A stretch of 64,000 nucleotides of DNA from Echinometra lucunter. Its lineage: Eukaryota > Echinodermata > Echinoidea > Camarodonta > Echinometridae. Shown here piece by piece: positions 27,667 to 61,040 of this stretch. Under the pieces are notes generated by a model. The model ran no database searches and was not told the origin of the DNA. It was given only the letters and a program-made list of their open reading frames with translations. Every line of letters starts with the position of its first letter. The first letter of the stretch is position 1. The position numbers and the translations under genes were made by a program. Location: the NCBI GenBank assembly GCA_029962745.1, contig CM057151.1:6688192-6752191 (forward strand), given 5' to 3'.

Positions 27667-28590
27667 TGTGTGTGTGGGGGGGGGGGAGGGTGTTTGAATG
27701 GGTCTCAGTCCGGAAGACGAGACCCAGGATCAAACCGTGAGTTGTGTCGGCAGAGAAGAGAGCCCGGAGAAGATATCCCTCTCTTTTGAACATCTGACTA
27801 GCACACCATCGAGAAATACTGTATTGAGAACATAGATATAAACCAAACTACCAAAGGGGAATGAAAAGACAGAACAGGATGATTGATAGATCATGCTCAT
27901 AGTAATTACAATGCAGTTTCTTTAAAAACTTGACAGTAAGTATGGAGATTGTGGGCTAGGTGGGCATTACGTGCGAAAACTTTCGGCCGCTCTCTAGAGT
28001 GTCGCCACAAATGAGCTCTCCGTATAATGCTCTCGCATGACCGGAGTGATCATTTCCTAAGCGGAACTCTCTGGCTAAACTTATGTCGCTCAGATGGTGT
28101 AACAGATTATTTCCGACTACCTTATCAGAGCAAACTTGTTATTTATGCGTTGATATTTACACCTATAGACCAAGGATTTGGATGACATAATCCGTTGTAT
28201 TCATAACCTTGCAGAACTGATTTGTATTTTATTGCGTTTGCTGCTTATCTAGTGTCTGGCAGATTAGACTTTAAATTTGGACCTTGGCCTCTGTATGAAC
28301 ACGCACACCTGTCTTTGGTTTGGTTACTCATAACCCGGACTCATAATTTCCTAGCAAATAGAAGTCTATGCAAATTCGCATTATTCTGAACTATGATCTT
28401 TAAAAAAAATGACCGATTAGTGAAAGACTGCTTGCGGTAGCAGAGTTGAAAGGAGGAACAACAAAGATTTTTTTTTCCTTCCCGGAGATTCTATTGCGAC
28501 ACTGATTTCATATGCCAAAGGACCATAGCGCCTGGCCTTTGGCTCAGCATTTGCAGAAGAATTTCGGAGTTTGTCCTTTCGACAGCAAGC

Positions 28591-50513
<21,923 letters not shown>

Positions 50514-51014
50514 GTAATTTAATTGATCAGGTAATTCCTTATTTTGCCAGATCAGTTTATCAGCATCATCATTAGACTTAAAGCCTTCACCGTACACGTA
50601 CTATTGAAAATATATGTTTAAACAAAAGAGAGGTCCTAATTATTTGTGGTTAGAGTGAAGTGATATGATGAAAAGGACAGGGTTATATTTTAGATGTTTT
50701 TTTAAGTGGATTGCATTAATGTATCAAATACATATTGGGCCATCACTCCTGAATCTGTGATATGTCATCGTAAGCTAACAAAAACCATTTTATTAAACCG
50801 TCATCGACATGTGCGAATTTCTGGCAAGATTGTCCACCTAGTTTAGGGGCTTGTGGATATTACAAAACAGAGCGAGTGATGATCAGTCACAGCAAGCTGT
50901 TGTAAATATTTTAAAGTCATGTTTCTGTCGTATATACCATATGAGAGTGTGCATACATTTCTCTATATTTTGATTCTCCTTCTTTTGCTTCTTCTAAGTT
51001 CCTCTTCCTTTTTT

Positions 51015-51514
51015 NNNNNNNNNNNNNNNNNNNNNNNNNNNNNNNNNNNNNNNNNNNNNNNNNNNNNNNNNNNNNNNNNNNNNNNNNNNNNNNNNNNNNN
51101 NNNNNNNNNNNNNNNNNNNNNNNNNNNNNNNNNNNNNNNNNNNNNNNNNNNNNNNNNNNNNNNNNNNNNNNNNNNNNNNNNNNNNNNNNNNNNNNNNNNN
51201 NNNNNNNNNNNNNNNNNNNNNNNNNNNNNNNNNNNNNNNNNNNNNNNNNNNNNNNNNNNNNNNNNNNNNNNNNNNNNNNNNNNNNNNNNNNNNNNNNNNN
51301 NNNNNNNNNNNNNNNNNNNNNNNNNNNNNNNNNNNNNNNNNNNNNNNNNNNNNNNNNNNNNNNNNNNNNNNNNNNNNNNNNNNNNNNNNNNNNNNNNNNN
51401 NNNNNNNNNNNNNNNNNNNNNNNNNNNNNNNNNNNNNNNNNNNNNNNNNNNNNNNNNNNNNNNNNNNNNNNNNNNNNNNNNNNNNNNNNNNNNNNNNNNN
51501 NNNNNNNNNNNNNN
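51015..51514. other. Assembly gap, exactly 500 N
   Basis: An unsequenced run of precisely 500 bases, a round number typical of a placeholder of unknown true size. It separates the broken 3' sides of two convergent SUR-like genes. Confidence 0.97.
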
Positions 51515-51536
51515 AGTCAAACACTAAACAAGCGTA

Positions 51537-52334
51537 TAGACCAATTTCGCCTCCGGTTTATGTATTTGGCCCTCTATCGGCGACGCCATTGCTGCGGTGG
51601 GCAAGCGCGCTGACCGCGATTGGCACTGTGTACAAAATGAATGTAAGATATGAGATATGCCCTAATATTGTTCCATTTACTTTATTCTAGATCAATAAAA
51701 TAAAGCATGGATACATGGGTACATGAGGTAAGACAATGGCCATATCTGACAGATGAAGGTATGATGTATTTTTGTACTTTCGATAGTTCTTCAACTTAGT
51801 TTTGTCAGTATAAGTTCGATTGCAGCATAGAAGCCGTAGTAAACGGGAGCCTTCAATCTTACCCTGTTTACAAAGCCCGGTTACAAAGTCATGTTTTCAC
51901 TCATTAAATTTTACGCCAAAGTACATAATGATAATGTTTCTTGACTTCAAAGTCCTTTCTGTTGATATTTTTTACCCACTGGCGACGGATTCCTTCGCAT
52001 TGCTTACGGAAACCTGTGTAGGGAGTACGGCTTCTCACACAAACAGGCTTCATGAGTCAAAAGCGAGTGAATTTCGCACTCAGTTAGCTTCCAATTTTTA
52101 AACTTTCTCCAATTCTTGTGGCATTCGAGCACAGCACAGCTGCGACCTGAACTTCCAATTTCTCATTGCAAATATTAAAAGAAATCTGCATACATTGGTC
52201 AAAATAGACAAAAAATCGAACGAATGTACATAACGCGCTATTGACTTGTGTACTATAAAACTTGGAGCGCCCACCGCAGTATGTCGAACTGTGTCGAACA
52301 GTCTGCTGCCCTCTTGCGTTGTGAAATTGGTCTA
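51537..52334. mobile_element. 798-bp non-autonomous DNA transposon, TA flanked
   Basis: The ends TAGACCAATTTC and GAAATTGGTCTA are perfect 12-bp inverted repeats, flanked by TA on both sides (51535-51536, 52335-52336), as in Tc1/mariner-type insertion. No transposase frame. A second copy, roughly 95 percent alike by eye, starts at 63449. It lies between the gap and the last visible exon of SUR-like 2. Confidence 0.82.
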
Positions 52335-52370
52335 TAGGTTTGTGCGGAAATCGGAGGTCTTTCCTTAATG

Positions 52371-52622
52371 TCACCCAACTATAACCATGCCAACCTTATC
52401 ATAGCCGTTGCTCTGCTTCTTCTCCGATGCTTTTCCCTCAATCTCTGGTGCAACCAAAAAGAACTTGATTCTCTTCGTACTGATGTGGGCGTTGACGAAG
52501 AGACTGATTACATAAGGGAAGACGAACATCGGGTCGACGAGGGAATTGAAGAGGTAGAGAGATGAGAAAGCGATGTCGGGAGTCAACGGTTGGCCTGTTA
52601 TCGCGGTGTAGGTACTGAACGA
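52371..52622 (-). CDS. ABCC8/9-like: SUR-like 2 exon 9: end of TMD1, last visible exon
   Basis: Residues 561 to about 643: SFSTYTAITGQPLTPDIAFS, SLVDPMFVFPYVISL, STKRIKFFLVAPEIEG. Acceptor CCTTCAG. After APEIEGKASEKKQSNGYDK no good GT donor is seen, and the frame reaches TGA at 52371-52373, about 35 bp before a transposon at 52334. The true exon end is uncertain, so the last about 12 codons may be intron. Confidence 0.75.
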   Translation of the reverse strand, partial: SFSTYTAITGQPLTPDIAFSSLYLFNSLVDPMFVFPYVISLFVNAHISTKRIKFFLVAPEIEGKASEKKQSNGYDKVGMVIVG

Positions 52623-55600
52623 CTGAAGGTAAAACGAAAAGAACAAAGCACGGAGGAAGATGAGACCAATTTTTTTTTTTTTTTTTTTTTTTTTTTGGGG
52701 GGGGGGGGGGAGTCCGCATATATATTCAAGAGAATAATCCAAATGACAATAACAGCTTTTGATGAAAGGATGAAATTCAATTTGATTTTTTTAAAAGAAG
52801 CTTTACAAAGTTATCGTCTTTTAACAGTCCACTGCAGATAGTAATAATCTTTGTAATTGGTAAAGTATGAAAGAGAAGAGAAGAGAAGAGAGATATGGAT
52901 GACAAGGAGAAAAATACTTCCATGATACTCACCACTAAATTTACCATGATAGGAATTCCAATGTTGATAACGACTGGAATAAAGAAAATATCAGTTTCGG
53001 TTACTTTTACGAGAGGGCAGTGAAAAAGTGCATGATAAAAACTAGACTTTGGACCTCTTTTGCACGTCATGTTTCAAGTCTGAAAATCTAGTCCTCACTT
53101 CTGATGCTATTGCTAAGTATTTATGTAACTTTAAAAAAAAGATTATTGGATCATGGGTTGACTTTCAGCAGCCACCAATTATGAGCTTTATCTTATAAAC
53201 GCAATTATAGTTAAAAAGTAATGAGAGAAGGTGTCAAGTAACACTGCATGTTTAAATGCTTAAATTTGAAAAGTGTTAATAATGGAAATAAAACATAATT
53301 TTAGCAAACAATGAGAGCATCCATTAATCTAGCGAATTTTTCAAATTTGATTATGCAAGAGCTCTTTCTCACTCTTGAAGGAAACTAATTTTGTCAAGTC
53401 TTACAATTCCAAGCTTGTATGATGTAGACTTTGGCCAGTTCTCGCATCTCTCTAGCTCTCTCCGACTTAACAAATTTGCAATAGATTCTCTCCCATCCGT
53501 AGAGTTTCAGGATTTTGATTCCCTGAAGCATTTCATTGGAATATTTCATTCGCTGATCAGCATGAAGCTATTAGGTGGAAGGGGGAAAGGAAAAAGGAAG
53601 GAATATTTCATGTTAGTATTTTTTTCATAAAACCTATAACACAAACATTTTTTTTGAGGGGGGGGGGGGGGTTTGTTTATTCATTTGTTTCCCTGAATTC
53701 ATGATAAAGGACATTCTCCATCATAAGCTGCAAAAACAGCGCTTTAGACATTAGGAATATTACTGAACTTGCTTCTGGCTATACGAGACAAGTACTTTAT
53801 GCAAACAAAGTTTAATTGAGGGCAAGATAATACTGTAATAGAAACATCGTGTAAAATTAAGGAATCTTCGTGAAAATTTGACATTTTTTGTTTTAGAGCT
53901 TTAACGATAACAAATAATAGAAAAGAGTGACAGATTGAAAAACAGTTCTCGTATAATGCTCTAAACGACAGTAATTTTCCTTGAAACATTTAAATAATCT
54001 TATTGAACACTTAATGTCTTATTCCCCCATCCCCATTCATAAATTTAAAAAAAAAGTGAATGCATGCACTCTGTTAGGGGTGAATTTCAGAAGAAAGTGC
54101 ATTTATAGTGAATTAAGAGTGAATTAAGAGTGAAATTGTGATATTCACTCTTTATTCACACTTTTATGGGTGACCTCAGTGATCACTCAAAATCCTTAAG
54201 TGATCATTGAGGTCACCCCTCAAAGAGTGAATATCACAACTTTTACTCTTAATTCACTCTTAATTCACTATAAATGCATTCTCTTCTGAAATTCACCCCT
54301 AACAAAGTGAATGCGTTCACTCTTTTTTATAGAGAGTAGAATTTAGCATTATGTTTACCAAGACTTCTTTGATATATTTAGATGTAAGGCCAGCAAAGAT
54401 GAGCTGCACTGGAAGGACGGAGATGAGTAACCCTGCACCAATCAAAGACGGTACTCCAAGTTGAAGATATAGCAGATACAAAGTAACTCCGAACTGTCAT
54501 CATTGAAAAAATAAACAGATCCTAGATTAGGTAAGTAAGTAGAAAGTAAGCAAGCAGGTAAGTAAGTAAGCATGGTAATTGAGTGAGTAAGTAAATAAAT
54601 AAGGAGAGAAGGAAGGAAGGAAGGAAGGGAGGGAGGGCTGAGCTTTGTTTCTTGTCTGATTCTCTGATTTCGTCCAGGGAGCACCTGTCTCATGGCCTTT
54701 TCTCGAAAATGAAATAAATCGCTTCCAAGACCATTGCTCTGTCCACGGCCCGAGCCTAATATAGCAAATGAGACATAACTTATTTAAACAAACTTAATAA
54801 TGTGACTATCTGTATCCGTATTGTTCAGCCAACTTCATATCAAATCTCACATCTCGCTAATTAAAGACACCAGATTAATTGCTTAAGCCTGTTTTGCTTG
54901 TCAGATACTTAAAGGAAAAAAAGTATCACCGTACAATGATAGAAAATATCATCATGCATACATTTCCAGCTTGTCCGAAAGTTTTCATATAAGGTGCATA
55001 GCCCTCCACTTTTTTCACAGCATTGGATTCGCATTTGGTTCTATCCACCATGCATGTTTACTGAGTCATGTGGTTGCGTATGAACATTTTCATATATTGA
55101 ACAGTGCGTGTCCTTTAAGTAGATCATAATAAGAGAACAAGAGGAAACCACTTCGGGTCCATGAATGATCTAACTATCGGTTTACAACATAAAGTACCTT
55201 AATTGGTATTGTCCACATCTCGTTGGCATAGTTGAAAAAGAACTGGACGTTGGTCGCATCGAGGGACATATGATTGGTAATTTGTCCTATCGTCATCATC
55301 CCACCCGACATCGCATACGTCGAGAGGCGAAGAGACTTCTCATAGACCATGCTCTAAGAATGATCACAAAAACAAACAAAAGAAAACAAAACAAAACCGA
55401 AGTCATTCAATGAATGATGATGCTGAGTTCTGGTAATAATACAACATAAATTCTATCAGAATCCACAAATCCTCAAGCCATATTCATTTGTAAGGATACT
55501 AGCTTCTGTCAAATAATTCTGGGTGTAACATGTGATTGCTATACAGGTAGCCTAATCTAATAACCATATAAATAAGTATTCCATGAAAAGTTGGACTATG

Positions 55601-58600
55601 TCCAGACCAAAATTGTCTACTTACAACGTTTTTTTTCCTGTCTCTGCATATTACGTTGGCAAACTTACGGACGTAACAGTTTCAGTGCAAGTCCGCTATA
55701 TTATGGGAATCTTGTTTCAATTTGGCTGGCCTAGGATCTACCACAGTATAATGACGTTTATTCATGCTTTTAACCCATTCGTGACAGGAATTATTTAAAG
55801 CCTAATTTGATCAACTTTTATTCTTCAAATTGGCAACACCAACATTTTTATTTTATTGCTGCATTTTTCTTATAAAACCTCATGTATCTGAAATGAATAT
55901 AAATTGTCAGAAATTATGATGAGAAGTCAAAAAGTTGCCAATTTGCAGGGGAAAACGGTGATTTTAAACTTTCTATCACATTGCCAATTTAAGGATTTTA
56001 ATGCTTATTTTCCTTTAACATGTTAAAAAAAATTTCAGCATCAAACAACGAATATTGACGCAACCAAAATGGGCACAATTTGTGTATAATTTTTTGCTCT
56101 TCCTGCTCATGTATTTGGTATGATTTTTAGGGCTTTGCATCAAAAGATATTAGGCCAAACCACAAAATGTGGACCTCTGTCACGAATGGGTTAAAGCTAC
56201 TTTTCTTTGAACCGAGCTTCACTTCGAGTACTCAAAACTGGCTTTAGTATCGTGTTCATTCATCATATCGATGCATGGTAATCTAAGATTTGTCGAGAAA
56301 CCTAAACATTAACTGGCTATACCGGGTGTCCCAGAAAAATCGGAATGGCGGATTTTCAGTACTTTAACTTCAAAAGATAGATAATTCTTTTACATCAGTG
56401 GGTAAAGCAACTTCTACCAAAGAGAATGATACCAAGATCATTGAATTTGGTGAAGTAATTCTGATTCTATGCCCGTTTCAATAGAATACAGTCATTTTCA
56501 AATTTCGCATGTTTTTTTTTGTGACAGAAGTGAGAGCAGAATTATGTCGAGAATCAAAATGGCCTTTCATATGGCAAGTTTTGTTATTGGCATGCATCAG
56601 GCCGCACGCCTGTAAATAGATCCGGTCATTTTCAGAGATTCCTCCAACCCGTACCAAAGATGACATCACAGTTGAAAAATATTGATATAAAATCAGAGAT
56701 ACATAGTTGAACATTGTGTTTCAAATGTGCATAGAGAGGGATAATAACTTGTTTAGATCAGTCCCATGAGAGAGCAGCAGTTGGTCCCAGGTGGATTTTA
56801 AGGGGACTTTATTAGTGTGGCAAAAAGCCTTACAACTATTGGAGCTTTGACATGAGCCTTGACCAAGTTTTTGTTAGTCTGAGATTCAGCCCCTCTACCG
56901 AGAAAAAATACTGAAACACCCCTTCATATTTCCAGCAATTAAAGAATAATGTGTGAACTCTTAAAGACATAAGCTTCAATGGTGTCATTATAAACACTTT
57001 TTTTTCATGAATTTATCAAATTCCATTTTTAACACAGGGGCCTATGGGGAAATATTTACAGGCGTGCGACCATCAGTGAGCTTCCCTCAAACATCGTATT
57101 ATGAAAGGCCATCCCGACACGATTCTACTCTCATCGGTCGTCAAAAATTTGAAAATGACTTTATTTTAAGAAACCGGCACAGAATCAAATTTACTTCACC
57201 ATTTTCAGTGATTTTGGTATCATTCTCTTCGGTAGAGCCCAGTCATGTAGAAAATTTACATACTTTTTTAAGGTAAAGTACTGAAAATTCGTCGTTCCTC
57301 TTTTTCTGGGACATATCTAACACTCACCTGGATAGCGGACTTAACATGCAAACCTTCGATGTAACAAAAATACTGGTAACACTGCTCAAAGATTCCTTTC
57401 AAGACGGATGCAATAAATATACATCCAACCAAAACATAGCCATTAGAGAAGAACTCATTCGTGGTTGTATAGTGAGAAATAGCCTGCCAAGTTTCAAATG
57501 AAAGAAAAAATAGTTTTAATCATTTTATGATGACGTCGATATTTTACCACACTTATCATATTTTTCAGAAAAGGAAAACATTGCTCTACCTTGTGATTAT
57601 CATACTCATGTATGCCCCCGAAAGGGGGAAGAGGGTAATTTGCTTAACAGCTACCGTCGTTACTTAAACAAAGAAACATAATGAAAAATAAAAAGCCTTC
57701 CGGTATATATTCCAATTCATAAAGATACGGAAATGAGGGCAAAAGATATTGTACATAAAAGGGGCATGGATTTTAGTGTCATTTTATCTGTAACATTAAA
57801 ATGAATGTGTAAGCGTTTTATCAGTATGACGGCGCCTGAACTCAAAAGGAAATGCTTATTTTTTCAGGGGAAGAGGACGGGGGGGGGGGGGGGAACTAGT
57901 TGACGAGTAAGCGTAACTACAGTGCAGACCCCTTCTTCTCTAGGACTTGTAGTTGTTGACGTGGTTGCGTAGATGATGATCCCACTAATGCAGAGTGGTC
58001 CTACGTAGTTGGAGAAGTCTGCACAGAGCCTGAACAACCCTCCAGCCACCATAGGAAGCCAGTAAGTATCCCAGTAAACCCGATACATAGAGATTTCTTG
58101 CCCTTTCCTTGATGCTCGATCCTGGATGGCCAATTGTCATGGATAAGAAAATTACGAATCAAAATCATTGTCAAGGAGTTTCTAAGGAAGCTTAAAAGTG
58201 TTTCAAGAAGAATCTCATCCATCAGCAATGCACTAAATCGTAAATCGAGACAGAATGATAAAGAGCTGACAGTTCCGTGGTCAGAATTTTAGCAACCAAA
58301 ATCTCTCAAAAGATGTATGAAATGTAAATATTTATTTTGATCAGACCCCCAAACAACAAAAACAACAAACAAACAAACAAACAAACAAACAAACATGCAA
58401 TGTGCTTTTCAGCTTCATTTTGTAAACATTAAAAAAAAAAAAGATTTAATGTAAAGATATAGTTTAAAAAGCGAAAAGGAGCCCATTTTTTGCCAGAGGC
58501 TTGCCTTCTCATAAAAATGGTGTTAAACGTGGGAAGGGGGGGGGGGGGGCACCTTTCCTCCACTAATTTTTGGAGGTTAAAGAAATGCCATGTCTCATTC

Positions 58601-59193
58601 TGGTTAATAAACATGATAAATAGAAGTGGATTGTAGATGGACTTCTTATCATTAATATTTTCGCAAATAGATTATCAAAGGTCGAGGAAAGCTTGAGTGC
58701 TTCCTTTAGCTATGTTATCTATAAGATTAAATCTTTCCAATTGTAAAAACTAGGTCAAGTCTCGATGGCTAGAAGTAATTTACATGTCCTTGAATTCGAT
58801 AACGTTGGCAGTTTTTGTTTTATAGTATTCTTTATTGTATTAGTTCAACACATATATAGAAAATCATAAACAAATTTGACTTAAAATTGGAATACATAAG
58901 AGAACAGAACAAAATACATCGTACATAGCATTACAATCAAATTAAATATATATTGAATCAATATTGTCGTTTATAAACTTCCCCTCCCCCTTTAAGAAAA
59001 AAAGCAAAACAAACATTCGTTCACAGTATTGGCAGTATACGGAATCGATATTTCATTCGAAAAAAATATGCTTACATAAACATACTTATCTAAGAAGTAA
59101 GTATATTAGTAGTATCATTATTGTTATCAACATTATGATTGCTATTATTAGTTATTCTTATCATTATCATAATTACTACTACTACTACTACGA

Positions 59194-59225
<32 letters not shown>

Positions 59226-59290
59226 TTATTATTATTGTTATTATTGTCATCATTATTATTATTATCATTATCATCATCAACATCATTATA

Positions 59291-59322
<32 letters not shown>

Positions 59323-59324
59323 TA

Positions 59325-59367
<43 letters not shown>

Positions 59368-61040
59368 CATCATTATTGTGCAAAATGAATTTACTTCGAA
59401 ACTGGAAGTTCAATCAAACCTCACCAATTAAGCTATACCCTTAACTGAATTTTGAAACATTACCATCGTCTTATCTCTTTTACAATGAAAATCCATTAAA
59501 CAAAACGTACTCGTGTGTTGTTTTGATTGGTATTGGTAAAGGAAGAAATTACCTTCTCCTTCTCGAAGTTTCTTTTAAAGATGCGGTGGTTATACTCTGA
59601 GGTATGCACTTCAGGGATGTTTCCTAGATCTGACGGTTCGATGGTCTTCTTATAACCCAGGATGAAGAGCCAGTTCATCCACCAGTAGGTGAGGGATGAG
59701 AAGAGGGTGGAATACTGGTGGCGGTACTTCATGAATGCCTTCTGGGTGTCTTCGTGCTTTGGAGCGTTGAGGGGATCCCCGCACCCATGGCAGGCCTGGT
59801 GGAGGGTGAGAGGTTACGGGATAATGTAAGGAAGACGTAGATGACTACGATGAAAGATGTAAAAGAAAATTCTACTGAATATACGCTTTAGAAATGGAAT
59901 TCGCTTTGACTTATAGTTCGGAAAATAATATTAAGTGCGTCTGTGTAAAATCTGCAGATCCTAAATACACGCACCATTTCTGGTGTCATTAGCTGCATCG
60001 ATATGCTATTCGATTTCATTATGCTATTTCATCATGTTATGCTAGTTCGATTTGTTTTTGTTTTGGTATGTTGTTTGTTTTTTATGCTGATCAGGCCACT
60101 CTGTATAAATATTCGAGAATAACAATTTTTCTAAAATCGATTTTCTCCTAACCTTTTAAAATCGGCATTCTCTCCCACTTTTATATTATGGCATTTGAGA
60201 TACAGATCGTTGTGATTTTGAAAAGCAAAAATCCTTTCTTTCCATTTCTTTGAATGAAATGCCGGGCAGAATAGGCAAGTGATTTTCTAGTGATATAGGA
60301 GGAACTTTTACGAGTCACGAAACCAATTAACAAATGAAGCAATACAAGATAGATATCCTAGTTATTTTCTGCTGTTGAGCAGTGGCGATGCATAAAATGA
60401 GCTTTGAATTTTTAAATGAAAAGCTAAATGAGAGACAATAGCTTACTGTGCTGTATAAAAGTGTCATTTCAATAAGAAGCATAACTACGACTACTACAGC
60501 CACAGCAAGAGTCACGTCAAAGATAAAGATATGCACATCGTTGATTCCTTGACGTTCTAGCTGCATCATCTTCATGACAAAAACAACAAATGACAACATC
60601 CAGTATATCAGGAGGAACAATATCATCGTCATAGCTCTCCATGTTTCCATCTTGTGATAGTATACCAGTGATGCTATCGCAGCTATCGTCGTAAAGATAC
60701 CAGGTATGTAAAGATGCGGTTGCCCTGGCAACGCAGAGGCCACGTAGCTGTCATTGGTCAGGACACCCTCTCCTATCATAGCTAACCCAAGTACGGTATA
60801 CACGAATGTAAGGAGCCATCTTAGGGTGTGGCCTGGTAGTCGGAAGACGTATGGAGAGGGTGGAAGTTTACCGTAGGAGGTACAGTATTTGAGGATGATG
60901 GGCGTGACTATGAAGATGAAGCTGAAGGCGAACTGGGATAAGGCGATGGTACCGTTGACCTTACACGTGCTGTTTATGAAATCTTCCTGCAATACGGTCG
61001 TATTTATCCCGCAAAACCAATTCCACTGGTCGGAAGACAT
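52371..61040 (-). CDS. ABCC8/9-like: SUR-like ABCC transporter 2 (gene model, 3' half missing)
   Basis: Join, from high to low: 60447-61040, 59553-59795, 57930-58121, 57328-57483, 55198-55353, 54359-54493, 53405-53567, 52933-52973, 52371-52622. Frame is consistent throughout; about 643 residues. Domains: TMD0 1-198 with LPGHTLRWLLTF, linker 199-279 with TYWWMNWLFILGYKK, TMD1 280 to about 620. Exons 3, 5, 6, 7 and 8 have exactly the lengths of those in SUR-like 1 (192, 156, 156/135, 163, 41 nt by position), so the two are duplicates lying tail to tail. NBD1, TMD2 and NBD2 are absent between the last exon and the gap. Either the gap hides them, the scaffold is misjoined, or the gene is truncated by the adjacent transposon. 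Role as Kir6 partner is inferred from family only. Confidence 0.83.
52672..52711. repeat. Poly-T / poly-G tract
   Basis: About 26 T followed by about 14 G in intron 8 of SUR-like 2. Low complexity only. Confidence 0.9.
52933..52973 (-). CDS. ABCC8/9-like: SUR-like 2 exon 8: 41-nt TMD1 microexon
   Basis: Encodes FVINIGIPIMVNLV between ATTCCAG and GTGAGT. Length and phase equal SUR-like 1 exon 8. Confidence 0.87.
53405..53567 (-). CDS. ABCC8/9-like: SUR-like 2 exon 7: TMD1
   Basis: Residues 493-547: LHADQRMKYSNEMLQGIKIL, KLYGWERIYCKFV. The N-E-M-L-x-G-I-K-x-L-K-L-Y motif is clear. The start was set by the ATAG acceptor that makes the exon 163 nt, same as SUR-like 1. Phase 1 out (T|GTAAGA). 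Confidence 0.87.
54048..54328. mobile_element. Long-arm hairpin MITE next to SUR-like 2 exon 6
   Basis: The arms of about 130 bp (both with GTTAGGGGTGAATTTCAGAA and AGTGAATTAAGAGTGAATTA) are inverted with few mismatches and a very short loop near 54190. The element ends about 30 bp past the exon 6 donor. Confidence 0.85.
54359..54493 (-). CDS. ABCC8/9-like: SUR-like 2 exon 6: TMD1
   Basis: Residues 448-492: FGVTLYLLYLQLGVPSLIGA, PVQLIFAGLTSKYIKEVL. 135 nt as in SUR-like 1. Not matched by any long open frame because it is short. Acceptor GATGACAG, donor TTG|GTAAAC. Confidence 0.88.
55198..55353 (-). CDS. ABCC8/9-like: SUR-like 2 exon 5: TMD1
   Basis: Residues 396-447: SMVYEKSLRLSTYAMSGGMM, IGQITNHMSLDATNVQFFF, EMWTIPIK. 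156 nt as in SUR-like 1. Donor AAG|GTACTT. Confidence 0.9.
55774..56190. mobile_element. piggyBac-like MITE, 417 bp with TTAA duplications
   Basis: The ends CCCATTCGTGACAG and CTGTCACGAATGGG are perfect 14-bp inverted repeats starting CCC, flanked by TTAA on both sides (55770-55773, 56191-56194). CCC ends plus TTAA target are the piggyBac hallmark. No transposase coding. Confidence 0.85.
56327..57313. mobile_element. TIR element, about 987 bp, TGTCCCAGAAAAA ends
   Basis: TGTCCCAGAAAAA at 56327 is inverse to TTTTTCTGGGACA at 57301-57313. Similarity of the arms continues inward for about 180 bp with mismatches (both contain GAGAATGATACCA and GTCATTTTCAAAT). The interior shows no transposase. 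It ends 15 bp from the SUR-like 2 exon 4 donor. Confidence 0.75.
57328..57483 (-). CDS. ABCC8/9-like: SUR-like 2 exon 4: TMD1
   Basis: Residues 344-395: FFSNGYVLVGCIFIASVLKG then YCYIEGLHVKSAIQ-type end (CYQYFCYIEGLHVKSAIQ). Shorter by five codons than the SUR-like 1 exon (156 against 171 nt). CAG|GTGAGT donor. Confidence 0.88.
57930..58121 (-). CDS. ABCC8/9-like: SUR-like 2 exon 3: first TMD1 helix
   Basis: Residues 280-343: YWDTYWLPMVAGGLFRLCAD then FSNYVGPLCISGIIIYA. 192 nt, same as SUR-like 1 exon 3. Acceptor CATCCAG; the donor (GGG|GTCTGC) is non-ideal. Confidence 0.85.
59165..59370. repeat. (TAC)n / (ATT)n trinucleotide tract
   Basis: Long runs of ACT and ATT/ATC triplets in intron 2 of SUR-like 2. 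The poly-Ile and poly-Asn frames on both strands are artefacts. Confidence 0.95.
59553..59795 (-). CDS. ABCC8/9-like: SUR-like 2 exon 2: linker after TMD0
   Basis: Residues 199-279: ACHGCGDPLNAPKHEDTQ, then LFSSLTYWWMNWLFILGYKK and DLGNIPEVHTSEYNHRIF. T-Y-W-W-M-N is identical to the SUR1 string. Phase 0 both sides. Confidence 0.88.
60447..61040 (-). CDS. ABCC8/9-like: SUR-like 2 exon 1: start and TMD0
   Basis: Starts MSSDQWNWFCGINTTVLQED. 198 codons with five hydrophobic helices, LPGHTLRWLLTFVYTVLGLA, and an end LLIEMTLLYST before ACA|GTAAGC. NTT and NST near the N-terminus are possible glycosylation sites. In human SURs this domain binds Kir6. Confidence 0.88.

Noticed and set aside
50919..51527. 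Open frames of 176-202 residues across the gap
   Set aside because: Almost entirely unknown residues from the N run.
58964..59431. Poly-Ile, poly-Thr and poly-Asn open frames
   Set aside because: Triplet microsatellite in an intron of SUR-like 2.
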